A stretch of DNA of 64,000 nucleotides from Rariglobus sp. (GTDB lineage: Bacteria; Verrucomicrobiota; Verrucomicrobiia; Opitutales; Opitutaceae). The DNA is taken from NCBI GenBank assembly GCA_029266495.1, contig JAQSWS010000006.1, positions 1-64,000 of the forward strand. Reading direction: 5' to 3'. Shown piece by piece: positions 9,053-19,147 of the stretch. The notes beneath the pieces are model-generated. The model made no database searches. It was not told the DNA's origin and saw nothing but the letters and a program-made list of their open reading frames with translations. Within the stretch, counting starts at the first letter, position 1. Each line of letters starts with the position of its first letter. Both the position numbers and the translations under genes were made by a program.

Positions 9053-9589
9053 ATGGGCAAACATCCTCCGCCCGACCTTCTCCCCGTGCTGCTCGCACGA
9101 CGTTCCGAGTTCATCGGATTCCTCGCCGCGCGCCTGAACCATAACCGCGCCGATGCCGAGGATGTCCTTCAACACGGACTCGTCAAAGCCCTCGCCACCG
9201 CCGGCACCCTCCGCGACGACGAGCACCTCCTCCCGTGGTTCTACCAACTGCTCCGCCACGCCGTGGTCGACCACATCCGCTCCCGCCGCGCCGCCGCCGA
9301 TCGAGAACACCGCTGGAGCGACGAAGCCCTTCCCGCGCCCGAAACCACCGCCCGTCTTTGCGCCTGCATCGAGCCGCTCATCGCCACCCTCCCGCCCGCG
9401 CAAGCCACCCTGATCCGTCGCGCCGAACTCGCCGGCGAACCCGTCGCGTCCGTCGCCGCCTCCCTCGGCCTCACCCCCAACGCCGCCAGCGTCGCCCTCC
9501 ACCGCGCCCGCGCGTCCCTCCGCGCCAAACTTCAATCCTTCTGCGGAGACTGCGCCAGCGGCGCCTGCCTCGATTGCGACTGCGAATAA
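9053..9589 (+). CDS. ECF-type sigma factor with C-terminal Cys-rich metal-sensing tail
   Basis: A 178-aa sigma-70-family protein. Region 2 spans about residues 15-85 (ADAEDVLQHGLVKALA, LLPWFYQLLRHAVVDHIRSR) and region 4 spans about 105-160 (LPPAQATLIRRAELAGEPVA, then LGLTPNAASVALHRARASL). It ends FCGDCASGACLDCDCE, a C-x2-C-x4-C-x2-C-x-C tail. Cys-rich C-terminal domains are known in CorE-like ECF factors that sense copper without an anti-sigma factor. No anti-sigma gene is adjacent. Lying between the Cu/Ag pump and the copper ATPase, it is the best candidate for the island's copper-responsive regulator; direct copper sensing is inference. Confidence 0.82.
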   Translation: MGKHPPPDLLPVLLARRSEFIGFLAARLNHNRADAEDVLQHGLVKALATAGTLRDDEHLLPWFYQLLRHAVVDHIRSRRAAADREHRWSDEALPAPETTARLCACIEPLIATLPPAQATLIRRAELAGEPVASVAASLGLTPNAASVALHRARASLRAKLQSFCGDCASGACLDCDCE

Positions 9590-9663
9590 TAGCCCGTCAA
9601 CCCGCGGTTCTTTCTCCGCGTCGCCCGCGTAAGATTCCGGCGACGACTCCGTCTCCCGGGTAA

Positions 9664-11700
<2,037 letters not shown>

Positions 11701-11703
11701 AGC

Positions 11704-11742
11704 CAAACCAAAGTGTCACCTAATAGGTGACACTTTGGTTTG
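11704..11742. repeat. Second copy of the GTGTCACC hairpin, after copA
   Basis: A perfect inverted repeat of 18-bp arms around AAT, starting 4 bp after the copA stop. About 34 bp are identical to the copy at 8938-8972. The two copies bracket the sigma factor and ATPase genes. The identical sequence in two sites rules out chance and suggests either a shared terminator or a mobile palindrome. Confidence 0.85.
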
Positions 11743-11809
11743 CCGCCGCGCGCCTTCCTCCGCGGCCCTTGACGTTGCATCCTCACCGGCTTTTTCGAAA
11801 CTCCGGGAC

Positions 11810-13102
11810 ATGCCGCTGCCCCGCCTCGTGTGCCTCACCCTCGGTCTGCCTGCGCTCGCGCTCGCCGCGGCGACACCGCCACCCGTCGCGCTCAAAGACT
11901 TTCTCGGCCTCTGCGGACACACCGTCCAATTCAAACCCGAACGCTACGAAGGCGTCACGAGCATCGTCCGCGACTACCATCCGGTCTCGTGGGATCTCGC
12001 CGACGACTCTGCAACGCCCGCACCGCTTCCGTTCGCCAAAAACCGCGTCGACTGGGACCACGTCTATGGCGGGTGGCGCAAAGCCGGCCTGCGTGTCCAC
12101 GCCAGCCTCATGTTCTCCGGCTTCCCCGCCGAAAAATGGAAAAATCTCGAGACCGACTCCCACGCCTATGCCCGCGCCTTCGCGAAGATGGCCGGCCCCG
12201 GCGGACGCGACTGGATGGAGGCCGTCGAGATCGGCAACGAACCCGGCCACTACTCCGACGCCGACTACGCCCGCGTCTTCGACGCGATGAGCAAGGGCGT
12301 CCGTGAAGGTGACCCTCAACTCAAAATCGCCACCTGCAACGTCACCGCCGGCAAAAGCAGCCACTACGACAAGCCCATCGAACTCTTCCGCAGCCGCCTC
12401 GATCGCGTGGATATTTTCACCGTCCACACCTACGCGCAGACCGACGGCTGGCCCACCTGGCACCGGACTTTTCCCGAGGATCCCGCCACCCCTTACCTGA
12501 AGGACGTCCGCGCCGTCGTCGCTTGGCGCGATGCCCACGCCAAAGGCAAACCCGTCTGGGTGACCGAATTCGGGTGGGACGCCGCCACCAGCCTGGAAGG
12601 ACGCAAAGGCGACTTCGCCAAATGGGCGGGCAACGTGACCGACACCGCGCAAGCCGCCTACCTGCTCCGCTCCATCCCGCTCTTCCTCGCCGAGGGCGTC
12701 GAACGCGCCCACATCTACTTTTTCGACGACAAGGACGAACCCCAGATGCACGGCGCCGCCGGCATCCTGCGCCACGGCAAACCCAAACCGTCCTGGTATG
12801 CCCTCCGCCAGATGCAACGCCTCCTCGGCGACGCCCGCCTGGAGCGTCTCGACCGCGAGGCCTCGCTCTACACCGCCCGCTGGCGCAAACCCGACGGCAG
12901 CTGCTGGCTCATGCTCTGGACGCCCAAGGCGGACAGCGACACCACCACGCCGCACACGATCACCTCCCGCCCCCTCGGCGAAATCATCCCCATGGCCCTC
13001 ACCGCCACCGATCCCGCCACCCTTCGCACCGCCCCCGCCGGCACCGGCCGCTGGTCGGTCCCCGTCGGCCCCCGCCCGGTCTACCTCCGGGTCGCACCTT
13101 GA
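11810..13102 (+). CDS. Secreted clan GH-A-like glycoside hydrolase
   Basis: A 430-aa protein with signal peptide (PRLVCLTLGLPALALAAA). The frame is open from 11735, but the ATG at 11810 puts the signal peptide at the N-terminus and is preferred. Candidate acid/base Glu is in AVEIGNEPGHYSD (the NEP motif of clan GH-A) and the candidate nucleophile Glu in VWVTEFGWDA. YFFDDKDEPQMHGAAGI and SWYALRQMQRLL follow, as in GH39- or GH5-like barrels, and the end resembles a small beta domain. It probably acts on an extracellular polysaccharide; the family and substrate are not assigned. It stands alone downstream of the copper island. Confidence 0.75.
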   Translation: MPLPRLVCLTLGLPALALAAATPPPVALKDFLGLCGHTVQFKPERYEGVTSIVRDYHPVSWDLADDSATPAPLPFAKNRVDWDHVYGGWRKAGLRVHASLMFSGFPAEKWKNLETDSHAYARAFAKMAGPGGRDWMEAVEIGNEPGHYSDADYARVFDAMSKGVREGDPQLKIATCNVTAGKSSHYDKPIELFRSRLDRVDIFTVHTYAQTDGWPTWHRTFPEDPATPYLKDVRAVVAWRDAHAKGKPVWVTEFGWDAATSLEGRKGDFAKWAGNVTDTAQAAYLLRSIPLFLAEGVERAHIYFFDDKDEPQMHGAAGILRHGKPKPSWYALRQMQRLLGDARLERLDREASLYTARWRKPDGSCWLMLWTPKADSDTTTPHTITSRPLGEIIPMALTATDPATLRTAPAGTGRWSVPVGPRPVYLRVAP

Positions 13103-13290
13103 ACGACCGCCCCCTCGCTCTGGGATCACGTCCCCCCGTTTCCCCCGAAATTGAGCAAAACGCAAAGGCCGCGGCGGGCGCCGCGCTCGATTCGGGCATC
13201 ACTTTTTTTGATCGCCGCCCGCGGCCGGAAGGTCCCGTAACTCCGACTCGCCTTTTGCCAGTCGGTTGCCACGCTCCGCTCATTCCACTC

Positions 13291-13455
13291 ATGAGCATCC
13301 GCTTCCGCTTGCTTCTGATCGCACCCGGTTTGTCCTCCGCGATCCCCGCCTCCGCCAAATCCCTCGCGATCGTCAACTCCGGCTTCGAAACGGATACCGG
13401 CATCGACAACAGCGGCAACGCCATGGGCCTCATCCGCTCCAACCGGCGCGCATGA
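13291..13455 (+). pseudogene. Remnant of a PEP-CTERM-type secreted protein (N-terminus only)
   Basis: A 54-codon frame beginning with an ATG and a signal-peptide-like start (RFRLLLIAPGLSSAIPASA) followed by LAIVNSGFETDTGIDNSG. The NSGFETD form is typical of the mature start of PEP-CTERM domain proteins. The frame then stops after SNRRA without any beta domain or PEP-CTERM anchor, and overlaps the next gene's start by 4 bp. It therefore looks like a decayed or truncated gene. It could still be expressed as a short secreted peptide, but nothing supports that. Confidence 0.45.
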
Positions 13456-13886
13456 ACTACGGCTACGTTATCGATTCAAAACAGGGGTTCATCTACCAGG
13501 TATTCGCCGGCACCTTCTCCGGCCCCCAGATCATCGCCTGCACCCGGCGCCTCTGGGCCGATCCAAATTACTCGAAATCGCACCTCGGGATCGTCGACAT
13601 TTCCCGCATGACGCCGAGCGCCGGACTCGCGGATTTGCCGGCGCTCATCGCCTTCCTCAAGAGTGACCCGCACACCAGCCAGCGGCGCTGGGCCGCCATC
13701 ACCGCCACCCCGCTCGTCACCGCCGGATCCATGGTCTATCGACATCAAATGGCCGGCCGCCATCCGTTCGGGGTCTTTTCAACCTGGGAATCCGCCTGCG
13801 GCTTCCTCCAGCTTGATATGGCGGAGCCGCCCGCCCTGACGTTTTTCTCCGACCTCGCCACCAAAACAACACCCCCCGTGGTCTGA
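13452..13886 (+). CDS. Hypothetical 144-aa cytoplasmic protein
   Basis: Starts MNYGYVIDSKQGFIYQVFAG at an ATG overlapping the end of the upstream remnant. No signal peptide or membrane segment. The pattern YVID, VDISRMTP, ADLPALIAFL and FSTWESACGFLQLD resembles small STAS-like or SpoIIAA-like proteins of about 120-140 aa that compare a value over time, but the match is too weak to name. A terminator follows 42 bp downstream. Confidence 0.6.
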   Translation: MNYGYVIDSKQGFIYQVFAGTFSGPQIIACTRRLWADPNYSKSHLGIVDISRMTPSAGLADLPALIAFLKSDPHTSQRRWAAITATPLVTAGSMVYRHQMAGRHPFGVFSTWESACGFLQLDMAEPPALTFFSDLATKTTPPVV

Positions 13887-13927
13887 TCCCTGCGACGTCA
13901 CGCCGTCGCCACAGGCATCCGACGCCC

Positions 13928-13949
13928 AAAACCGCGGACTCGGTTTTTT
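13928..13949 (+). terminator. Terminator before the radical SAM operon
   Basis: Inverted repeat AAAACCG (13928-13934) and CGGTTTT (13941-13947) with a 6-nt loop, followed by further T residues (TTTTTT across 13944-13949). It separates the small hypothetical gene from the radical SAM operon. Confidence 0.7.
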
Positions 13950-14050
13950 ATCAGCGCCCTTCGTTTTGTTAATATTGTTATGATCCTGGGGGACTTACCC
14001 TAAGAAAAGATCGTATCGGGCGTTGTGCCTTGTTGAATACCGCAATCCTG

Positions 14051-15097
14051 ATGCGTTCTCCGGCATATCCCGCCTTCGGCCTCACCCTCGTCGTCAATCA
14101 CGCCTGCAATCTTCGCTGCAGCTATTGCTACACCGGCGCCAAATTCCACGCCTCCATGCCCGCCGAGGTCGGTGAATACGCCGTCCAGCGCGCGCTCTCC
14201 AGCATCCGCCTCCGCGGCACGCTCCACCTGGGCTTTTTCGGCGGCGAACCCCTCGTCGAGGCCCAGCGCATCCGCGAATGGATCCGCACCACCCGCCGCG
14301 CCGCCCGCCTTCAGGGCAAACACGTCCGCTTCAACCTCACCACCAACGGCACGCTCACCGACGCCGACGCCCAGGCCGTGCTCATGGATCCCGACGTCGA
14401 TCTCACCATCAGCTGCGATGGCACCCCCGAACTGCACGACCGGCACCGCCGCGATGTCCAGGGCCGCGGCAGCTACGCGCAAGTCGAGGCCACCCTGCGC
14501 ACATTGATCGCCGCCCACCGGCCTTTTTCCGTCAACATGGTCGTGCGCCCCGACACCCTCGCCGGCCTCCCCGCCGGCCTCACTCATCTCCACGGGCTGG
14601 GCGTCACGCGGTTCACGCTGTCGCTCGATGTCTGGACCCAATGGACCGGTCCCGACCTCGAAAACCTCGCCCGCATCGTGGACGCCGCCGCCGACCTCTG
14701 GCAACGCTGGCTCCCGGAGATCAGTATCGACTGGTTCGATACACGCATCGCCGCCCTCGCCGGACTCGACTCCGTCGGCACCGACACCCGTTGCGCCTTC
14801 GGCGAAGGCGAGGTCACCGTCGCCCCCAGCGGACGCCTCTATCCCTGCGAACGCCTCGTCGGCGAAGACCGCCCCGGCCATCCGCTCCAGCTTCCCGGGC
14901 TCGTGACCGACGGCGAGGACTTCCTCGACATGCGGGCGCCCTGCGCGGACCCGGCCGGGGCATGCGCCTCCGGCACCGCCTGCCGTTGCACCAACTACGT
15001 CCGGACCGGATCGACCGCGCAGGAGGACAACCTGCTCCACGCGCTTGACGACGCCGTCCACCATTCGCTCGAACGCCTGATCTCCGTCAACCCATGA
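14051..15097 (+). CDS. Radical SAM/SPASM peptide- or protein-modifying enzyme
   Basis: A 348-aa protein. The radical SAM [4Fe-4S] motif CNLRCSYC is at residues 19-26 (C19, C23, C26), followed by FFGGEPLVE (the glycine-rich SAM contact) and NLTTNGTLT. The C-terminal SPASM-like cluster region has C248, then G and C266 (spacing C-x12-G-x4-C), C298, C305, C311 and C313. Such enzymes mature RiPP precursors or activate enzymes such as sulfatases. The frame also opens at a TTG at 14030, but the ATG at 14051 is more natural. Its stop overlaps the next gene (ATGA), so the three genes to 15914 form one translationally coupled operon. Substrate unknown. Confidence 0.85.
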   Translation: MRSPAYPAFGLTLVVNHACNLRCSYCYTGAKFHASMPAEVGEYAVQRALSSIRLRGTLHLGFFGGEPLVEAQRIREWIRTTRRAARLQGKHVRFNLTTNGTLTDADAQAVLMDPDVDLTISCDGTPELHDRHRRDVQGRGSYAQVEATLRTLIAAHRPFSVNMVVRPDTLAGLPAGLTHLHGLGVTRFTLSLDVWTQWTGPDLENLARIVDAAADLWQRWLPEISIDWFDTRIAALAGLDSVGTDTRCAFGEGEVTVAPSGRLYPCERLVGEDRPGHPLQLPGLVTDGEDFLDMRAPCADPAGACASGTACRCTNYVRTGSTAQEDNLLHALDDAVHHSLERLISVNP

Positions 15098-15363
15098 ACA
15101 ACCACCCCAGCCCCGAAGAACTGCCGGACGACTACGAAGCCCGCATCCGGAAAACCCGCCACGAAGGCGAATCCTCCCTGGCCAGCAAGGCCCTCACCTT
15201 CCTCCTCCTTGCGGGCGGCGCGGCCACCGCCGCCGCCGTGATCGTGCCCGGACGCACCTCCGGCGCCTCGCGAACCGCCCGCCTGGAATGGCAGCATCGC
15301 GAAGCGGAAATCAACCGCGTCGTCACGGCGCCCGCATCGCCGGCGGACCCCGTCCAGCCGTGA
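15094..15363 (+). CDS. Small single-span membrane protein between radical SAM enzyme and signal peptidase
   Basis: An 89-aa protein: a hydrophilic, acidic/basic N-terminus of about 30 residues (PEELPDDYEARIRKTRHE), one membrane segment (about 33-52, ALTFLLLAGGAATAAAVIV), and a 35-residue C-terminal part with SGASRTA just after the membrane segment. It contains no cysteine. Its ATG overlaps the radical SAM stop and its stop overlaps the signal peptidase start. It could be the substrate of both enzymes (modified core plus a cleavage site after the hydrophobic segment) or simply a membrane partner. No known family recognised. Confidence 0.7.
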   Translation: MNNHPSPEELPDDYEARIRKTRHEGESSLASKALTFLLLAGGAATAAAVIVPGRTSGASRTARLEWQHREAEINRVVTAPASPADPVQP

Positions 15364-15914
15364 ACCCGCCCGTCCGCCGCGGGTGGCGCATCGGCCTCCG
15401 CATCGCCGAACGCTTCCTCGCCGTCGTTGGTTTCTGCGCGCTCGTTTACCACACCTGCTTCGACTTCACCGTCATCATCTCGGGCTCGATGTCGCCCACC
15501 CTCCAAGGCAACGACGAAGCCACCGGAGACCGCGTCCTCTTCGAAAAAATAACCGGCCGCTTTCGCGCACCCCGCCGCTGGGAAATCCACCAGTTCCACA
15601 CCCCGGAGGGACTCACCGTTGCCAAACGCGTGGTCGGGCTTCCAGGCGAACGCATCTCCCTTCGCGACGGTGTTCTCTGCATCGACGGAAAACCCGTTCC
15701 CATTCCCGCCCATCTCTCGCACCTCCGCTACTACCCTTTCGGCAACCTCGCCGCAGGTCACGAAGTCAACTGCGGGACCGGCTACTACCTTCTAGGGGAC
15801 GATTCCCGCGACTCCATGGACAGCCGCTACGGAGGCGTCCTCGCTCCCGGCCGGTTCACCGCCCGCGCCTGGCTCGTGCTCGGCCCCGGCGCCCGCCGCG
15901 GCCTCGTGCGTTGA
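15360..15914 (+). CDS. lepB: Signal peptidase I (S26 family)
   Basis: A 184-aa protein that begins at a GTG overlapping the upstream stop (GTGA). An upstream open extension to 15288 only overlaps the previous gene and is rejected. One membrane anchor (ERFLAVVGFCALVYHTCF) precedes the catalytic SGSMSPTL (Ser43). The general-base Lys89 lies in AKRVVGLPGE, and GDDSRDSMDSR gives the box E region. This is a short, single-anchor form of signal peptidase I. As a separate copy inside a three-gene operon with a radical SAM enzyme, it may be dedicated to the neighbouring small membrane protein rather than general secretion. Confidence 0.87.
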   Translation: MNPPVRRGWRIGLRIAERFLAVVGFCALVYHTCFDFTVIISGSMSPTLQGNDEATGDRVLFEKITGRFRAPRRWEIHQFHTPEGLTVAKRVVGLPGERISLRDGVLCIDGKPVPIPAHLSHLRYYPFGNLAAGHEVNCGTGYYLLGDDSRDSMDSRYGGVLAPGRFTARAWLVLGPGARRGLVR

Positions 15915-15940
15915 ACCCGATCATGTAGATCGGAGCGGGG

Positions 15941-16798
15941 TCATTTGATCCCCGCGCGTGCATCCGTCGCCACGATGTAACGCTGGAACCACCTGAAGAA
16001 GAGCATCACCGGCAGCGTCGCCAAAACGGCGCACGCCAGGATGTCACCCCATTGCACCGGCGGCTGCGTGAACAAATTCGCCAGGCTCAACTGCACCGTG
16101 CGCGTCTCCCCGCGCGTCGTGATCATCAGCGGCCACAAAAAGTCGCCCCAGTGCGCCAGCAAATCGAGCACCACCACCGTGGCCAGTGCCGGCCGCACCG
16201 CGGGCAACGCCACGTTCCAGAACAACCGCCACGGCCCCGCGCCATCCATCACCGCCGCCTCCTCCAACGTCGCCGGCACCGACAGAAAATGCTGCCGCAG
16301 AAAATAAATATTAAACGCCTTCGCCAGGAACGGCACCGTCAATCCCGCCAGCGCCGCGCCATGACCACCCGTCAGTCCCAGATCGCGCGCCGTGAAAAAC
16401 AACGGCACCGCCAGCACCTCCACCGGCAAAATAATCAAGACGACCACGCCCGCGAACACCCCTTCGCGCCCCCAGAATTCCAGCCGCGCAAACGCATAGG
16501 CCGCCATCGCATTGATCAGCAGCCCGCCCCCGCCGATCACCACGACCTGCATCGTCGAGTTGAGCAACGCGCGTCCCAACCCCGCCCGACGCCACGCATC
16601 CGCATAGTTCTCCAGCGTCCATCCGTCCATGCCCCACCACCCGCCGCCAAAAATCGACGCCTCCTCCCTCAACGACGCCGCCACCATCCACACCAACGGC
16701 GACAAAAACACCACCGCCACCACCAGGCTCACCGCCCACGCCCCGTAGGCCGCGAGCAAACTCGCGCTCCGTCCACCCGTTGCTCCCGTCCGCTTCAT
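15941..16798 (-). CDS. Sugar ABC transporter permease (MalG-type)
   Basis: A 285-aa inner-membrane protein with six predicted membrane segments. The cytoplasmic EAA loop is visible as LEEAAVMDGAGPWRLFWNVA, and the C-terminus has FFRWFQRYIVATDARAGIK, typical of MalG-like permeases. The start at 16798 overlaps the stop of the preceding permease (ATGA), so an upstream extension of the frame to 16879 is rejected. It forms the channel with the MalF-type partner. No ATP-binding subunit gene follows. Confidence 0.9.
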   Translation of the reverse strand: MKRTGATGGRSASLLAAYGAWAVSLVVAVVFLSPLVWMVAASLREEASIFGGGWWGMDGWTLENYADAWRRAGLGRALLNSTMQVVVIGGGGLLINAMAAYAFARLEFWGREGVFAGVVVLIILPVEVLAVPLFFTARDLGLTGGHGAALAGLTVPFLAKAFNIYFLRQHFLSVPATLEEAAVMDGAGPWRLFWNVALPAVRPALATVVVLDLLAHWGDFLWPLMITTRGETRTVQLSLANLFTQPPVQWGDILACAVLATLPVMLFFRWFQRYIVATDARAGIK

Positions 16799-17685
16799 TC
16801 CCGCTCCTCCTTCAACACCCGCCGTTGCACCCACGCGACTCCACCTACCAACACCAAAAACGCCATCGCCGCCGCGCACGCCCGTCCAAGGTCCTGGCTC
16901 ACAAACGTTGTTTCATACACGGACTGAATCAGCGACAGCGTGCTGTTCCCCGGACCGCCCCGCGTCATCAGATACGGCTGCACAAAAATCCGGAACGCCA
17001 GGATCGTCGTCACCGTCACCACAAAAATAATCGTGTTGCGCATCGCCGGCACCACCACGTGCCACACCCGCTGCCACGCCCCCGCCCCGTCGATCTTCGC
17101 CGCATCCAGGAGCTCCTTCGACACGCCCTGCAAGCCCGCCAAAAACACCATCATCTGCAACCCGACACCCTGCCACACCGACATCAGCGCGATCGCCGGC
17201 AGCGCCAGCGCCGGGTCACGTAACCAAGCCTGCGGCGGCACGCCAAACACGCCCAGCGCCGCATTCACCGGCCCCATCTCGCCGCCCTGCGCCGGCTGAT
17301 ACAGCAGCGTCCACAGCACCGCCAGCACCGGCATCGCAACGACGACCGGCACGAAGAACACCACCCGCAACCACTGCCACTCCCGCTCCGGCCGGTTCAC
17401 CCACAACGCCAGAAAGAACGCCCCCGCCGTCTGGGCCGGCACCACCAGCAGCGCGAACATCCACGTATTCAAAAACGCACGACGAAACCGTCCGTCTTCC
17501 CACAGCCCGGTATAGTTCTCCACGCCCACACCCCGCGCCCGTTCCGGCGAAAGCAGATCCGCATTCGTAAAACTCCACACCCCCGCCCGCACCAGCGGCC
17601 AGACCACAAACACCGCCAGCAACGCCAGCGCCGGTGTCAAAAACCATCCCGCACTCCGCCCGCGTTCCTGTTCCCACCGCGTCAT
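16795..17685 (-). CDS. Sugar ABC transporter permease (MalF-type)
   Basis: A 296-aa permease. N-terminal membrane segment LTPALALLAVFVVWPLVRAG, then five more segments and the EAA loop KELLDAAKIDGAGAWQRVWH. NTIIFVVTVTTILAFRIFVQ and YLMTRGGPGNSTL are standard for carbohydrate permeases of the CUT1 class. Start and stop overlap both neighbours by four bases, so solute-binding protein and both permeases are one operon on the minus strand. Confidence 0.9.
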   Translation of the reverse strand: MTRWEQERGRSAGWFLTPALALLAVFVVWPLVRAGVWSFTNADLLSPERARGVGVENYTGLWEDGRFRRAFLNTWMFALLVVPAQTAGAFFLALWVNRPEREWQWLRVVFFVPVVVAMPVLAVLWTLLYQPAQGGEMGPVNAALGVFGVPPQAWLRDPALALPAIALMSVWQGVGLQMMVFLAGLQGVSKELLDAAKIDGAGAWQRVWHVVVPAMRNTIIFVVTVTTILAFRIFVQPYLMTRGGPGNSTLSLIQSVYETTFVSQDLGRACAAAMAFLVLVGGVAWVQRRVLKEERE

Positions 17686-19007
17686 CGCCGTCCCTCCTCG
17701 CGCCGCTCAACCACCGCCTGCACCTCCGCCTCCGCCTGCCTCAAACGCGCCTCCACCTCCGCCCCGCGGGCGATATCCCTCAACGCCGCCGCAAACCGCC
17801 CCGTGAGCGTCGCATAATACGGCGTCCGCGGACGGGCCCGCGCCGCCGTCTCCAGCTGCTCGCGAAACAACCGATACGGCGGCTCCGCATACTCCGGAAA
17901 AAACGTGAACGCCGTCCGCCGCGCCGGCACCGCGCCATTCGCCCGCACGATCGGCACCACACCCGTCTCGACTCCCGTCACCCACTTTACCCAAAGCGCC
18001 GCCAGCTCCGTATTCTTCGCCCGCGCCGACACACCCCACGCCCAGCTCCCGCACGGTGCGACCGCCTTCTCACCGACCCGCGGCAATCGCATCGCTCCCA
18101 ATCGTCCCCCTTTCGCCGCCAGATGCCCGCGCGCCATCCAGTGCCCGCTCCAATCCATCGCGACCTTCCCGTTCCCAAACGGATTCGGGTCCACCGGATC
18201 CGTCGCCGCATACCCTTTCGCAAACACCGTCTGCCATGCCCGCAAACTCCACACGTTTTCCCCGCTCGCCAGCACGCCCCGCACCTCCGCTCCGTCCTTC
18301 GCAATCAACGCCCCTCCCCCGCTCCACACCACCGGGCTAAACGCATACGTGAACCACTCGTCCGCACTTTCATCCATGTGCATCGCCACCGGCTCGATCC
18401 CCGCCGTCTTCAACTTCCCGCACGCCGCCACGAACTCGTCCCACGTCCATCCTTTCGCATCCACGTCCGCCGACACCTCCACGCCGGCCTTCGCCAGCAA
18501 CACGCGGTCATAATACAAGACCACCGCCGAATCGAACGCACCCAACGCATACAGCCGCCCGTCCACCGTCCCTTGCTCCACAATCGTGGGCAGAAAATCG
18601 TCCAACTCCTCCTCCGTCCAAAACCCGCCCAACTCCGCCAGCAATCCCGCCTCCACCCATCGCGCCACCATCGGCCCGTCCAGATCAAACGCATCCGGCA
18701 GGTCCCGCGCCGCCGCCGCGATCGCCAGCTTCTCCGCATACTGAAAATCCGGAAAAAACGTCAGCTCCACCCGCACGCCGCGTTGCGCATGCGCCGCGTT
18801 AAACGCCTCCGCGATTTCCCGCATCGCCCGATTCTCCGCCTCCTGCCCTTGATGCGACCACACGCGTATCACGTTTACCTTCTCCGCTTCATCCTCGCGC
18901 TGTCCCACGCGGCTTCGTCCGCATCCTGACACGCACATCAGCACCACCCACACAGCCACGACCCACATCATCACCGATCTCAAACTGCGACTTCCGCGGG
19001 CCGTCAT
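17682..19007 (-). CDS. Sugar ABC transporter solute-binding lipoprotein
   Basis: A 441-aa extracellular solute-binding protein of family 1. The lipobox is VSGC around residue 29, so it should be a lipoprotein. Typical motifs are NVIRVWSHQGQEAENRAMRE, AEAFNAAH, YAEKLAIAAAARDLPDAFDL, and the hinge LYALGAFDSAVVLYYDRVLL. It captures a sugar or oligosaccharide for the two permeases. The ATPase subunit is missing from the operon, which is common where one shared MsiK-like ATPase serves many importers. The GH16 genes upstream suggest glucan oligosaccharides as substrate, but this is only context. Confidence 0.88.
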   Translation of the reverse strand: MTARGSRSLRSVMMWVVAVWVVLMCVSGCGRSRVGQREDEAEKVNVIRVWSHQGQEAENRAMREIAEAFNAAHAQRGVRVELTFFPDFQYAEKLAIAAAARDLPDAFDLDGPMVARWVEAGLLAELGGFWTEEELDDFLPTIVEQGTVDGRLYALGAFDSAVVLYYDRVLLAKAGVEVSADVDAKGWTWDEFVAACGKLKTAGIEPVAMHMDESADEWFTYAFSPVVWSGGGALIAKDGAEVRGVLASGENVWSLRAWQTVFAKGYAATDPVDPNPFGNGKVAMDWSGHWMARGHLAAKGGRLGAMRLPRVGEKAVAPCGSWAWGVSARAKNTELAALWVKWVTGVETGVVPIVRANGAVPARRTAFTFFPEYAEPPYRLFREQLETAARARPRTPYYATLTGRFAAALRDIARGAEVEARLRQAEAEVQAVVERREEGRR

Positions 19008-19064
19008 GCCTCATTATGAGAACACGCCCCTCCGCCGCAAAGCCTCGTCTCCCTCCAAAAACAG

Positions 19065-19138
19065 ATCGGGGCGCGCCCCGATGGAGCGCGCCCCTGCTTA
19101 ATTCTTCCCCGGTGGAGCGCGTTGACCTCAACGCGCTC
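19065..19138. repeat. Two adjacent palindromic hairpins downstream of the GH16 gene
   Basis: First an 18-bp perfect palindrome ATCGGGGCGCGCCCCGAT (19065-19082), then an inverted repeat GAGCGCGTTGA (19115-19125) / TCAACGCGCTC (19128-19138) with a 2-nt loop. The segment GGAGCGCG also recurs between them. They sit between the GH16 stop and the transporter operon and may serve as terminator; they look like a dispersed-repeat type rather than a classic T-tailed terminator. Confidence 0.7.
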
Positions 19139-19147
19139 GGCCCATCC

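Noticed and set aside
15941-19007. Complete sugar ABC importer including an ATPase
   Set aside because: No Walker A/B-containing gene is next to the operon; the ATPase must be encoded elsewhere.
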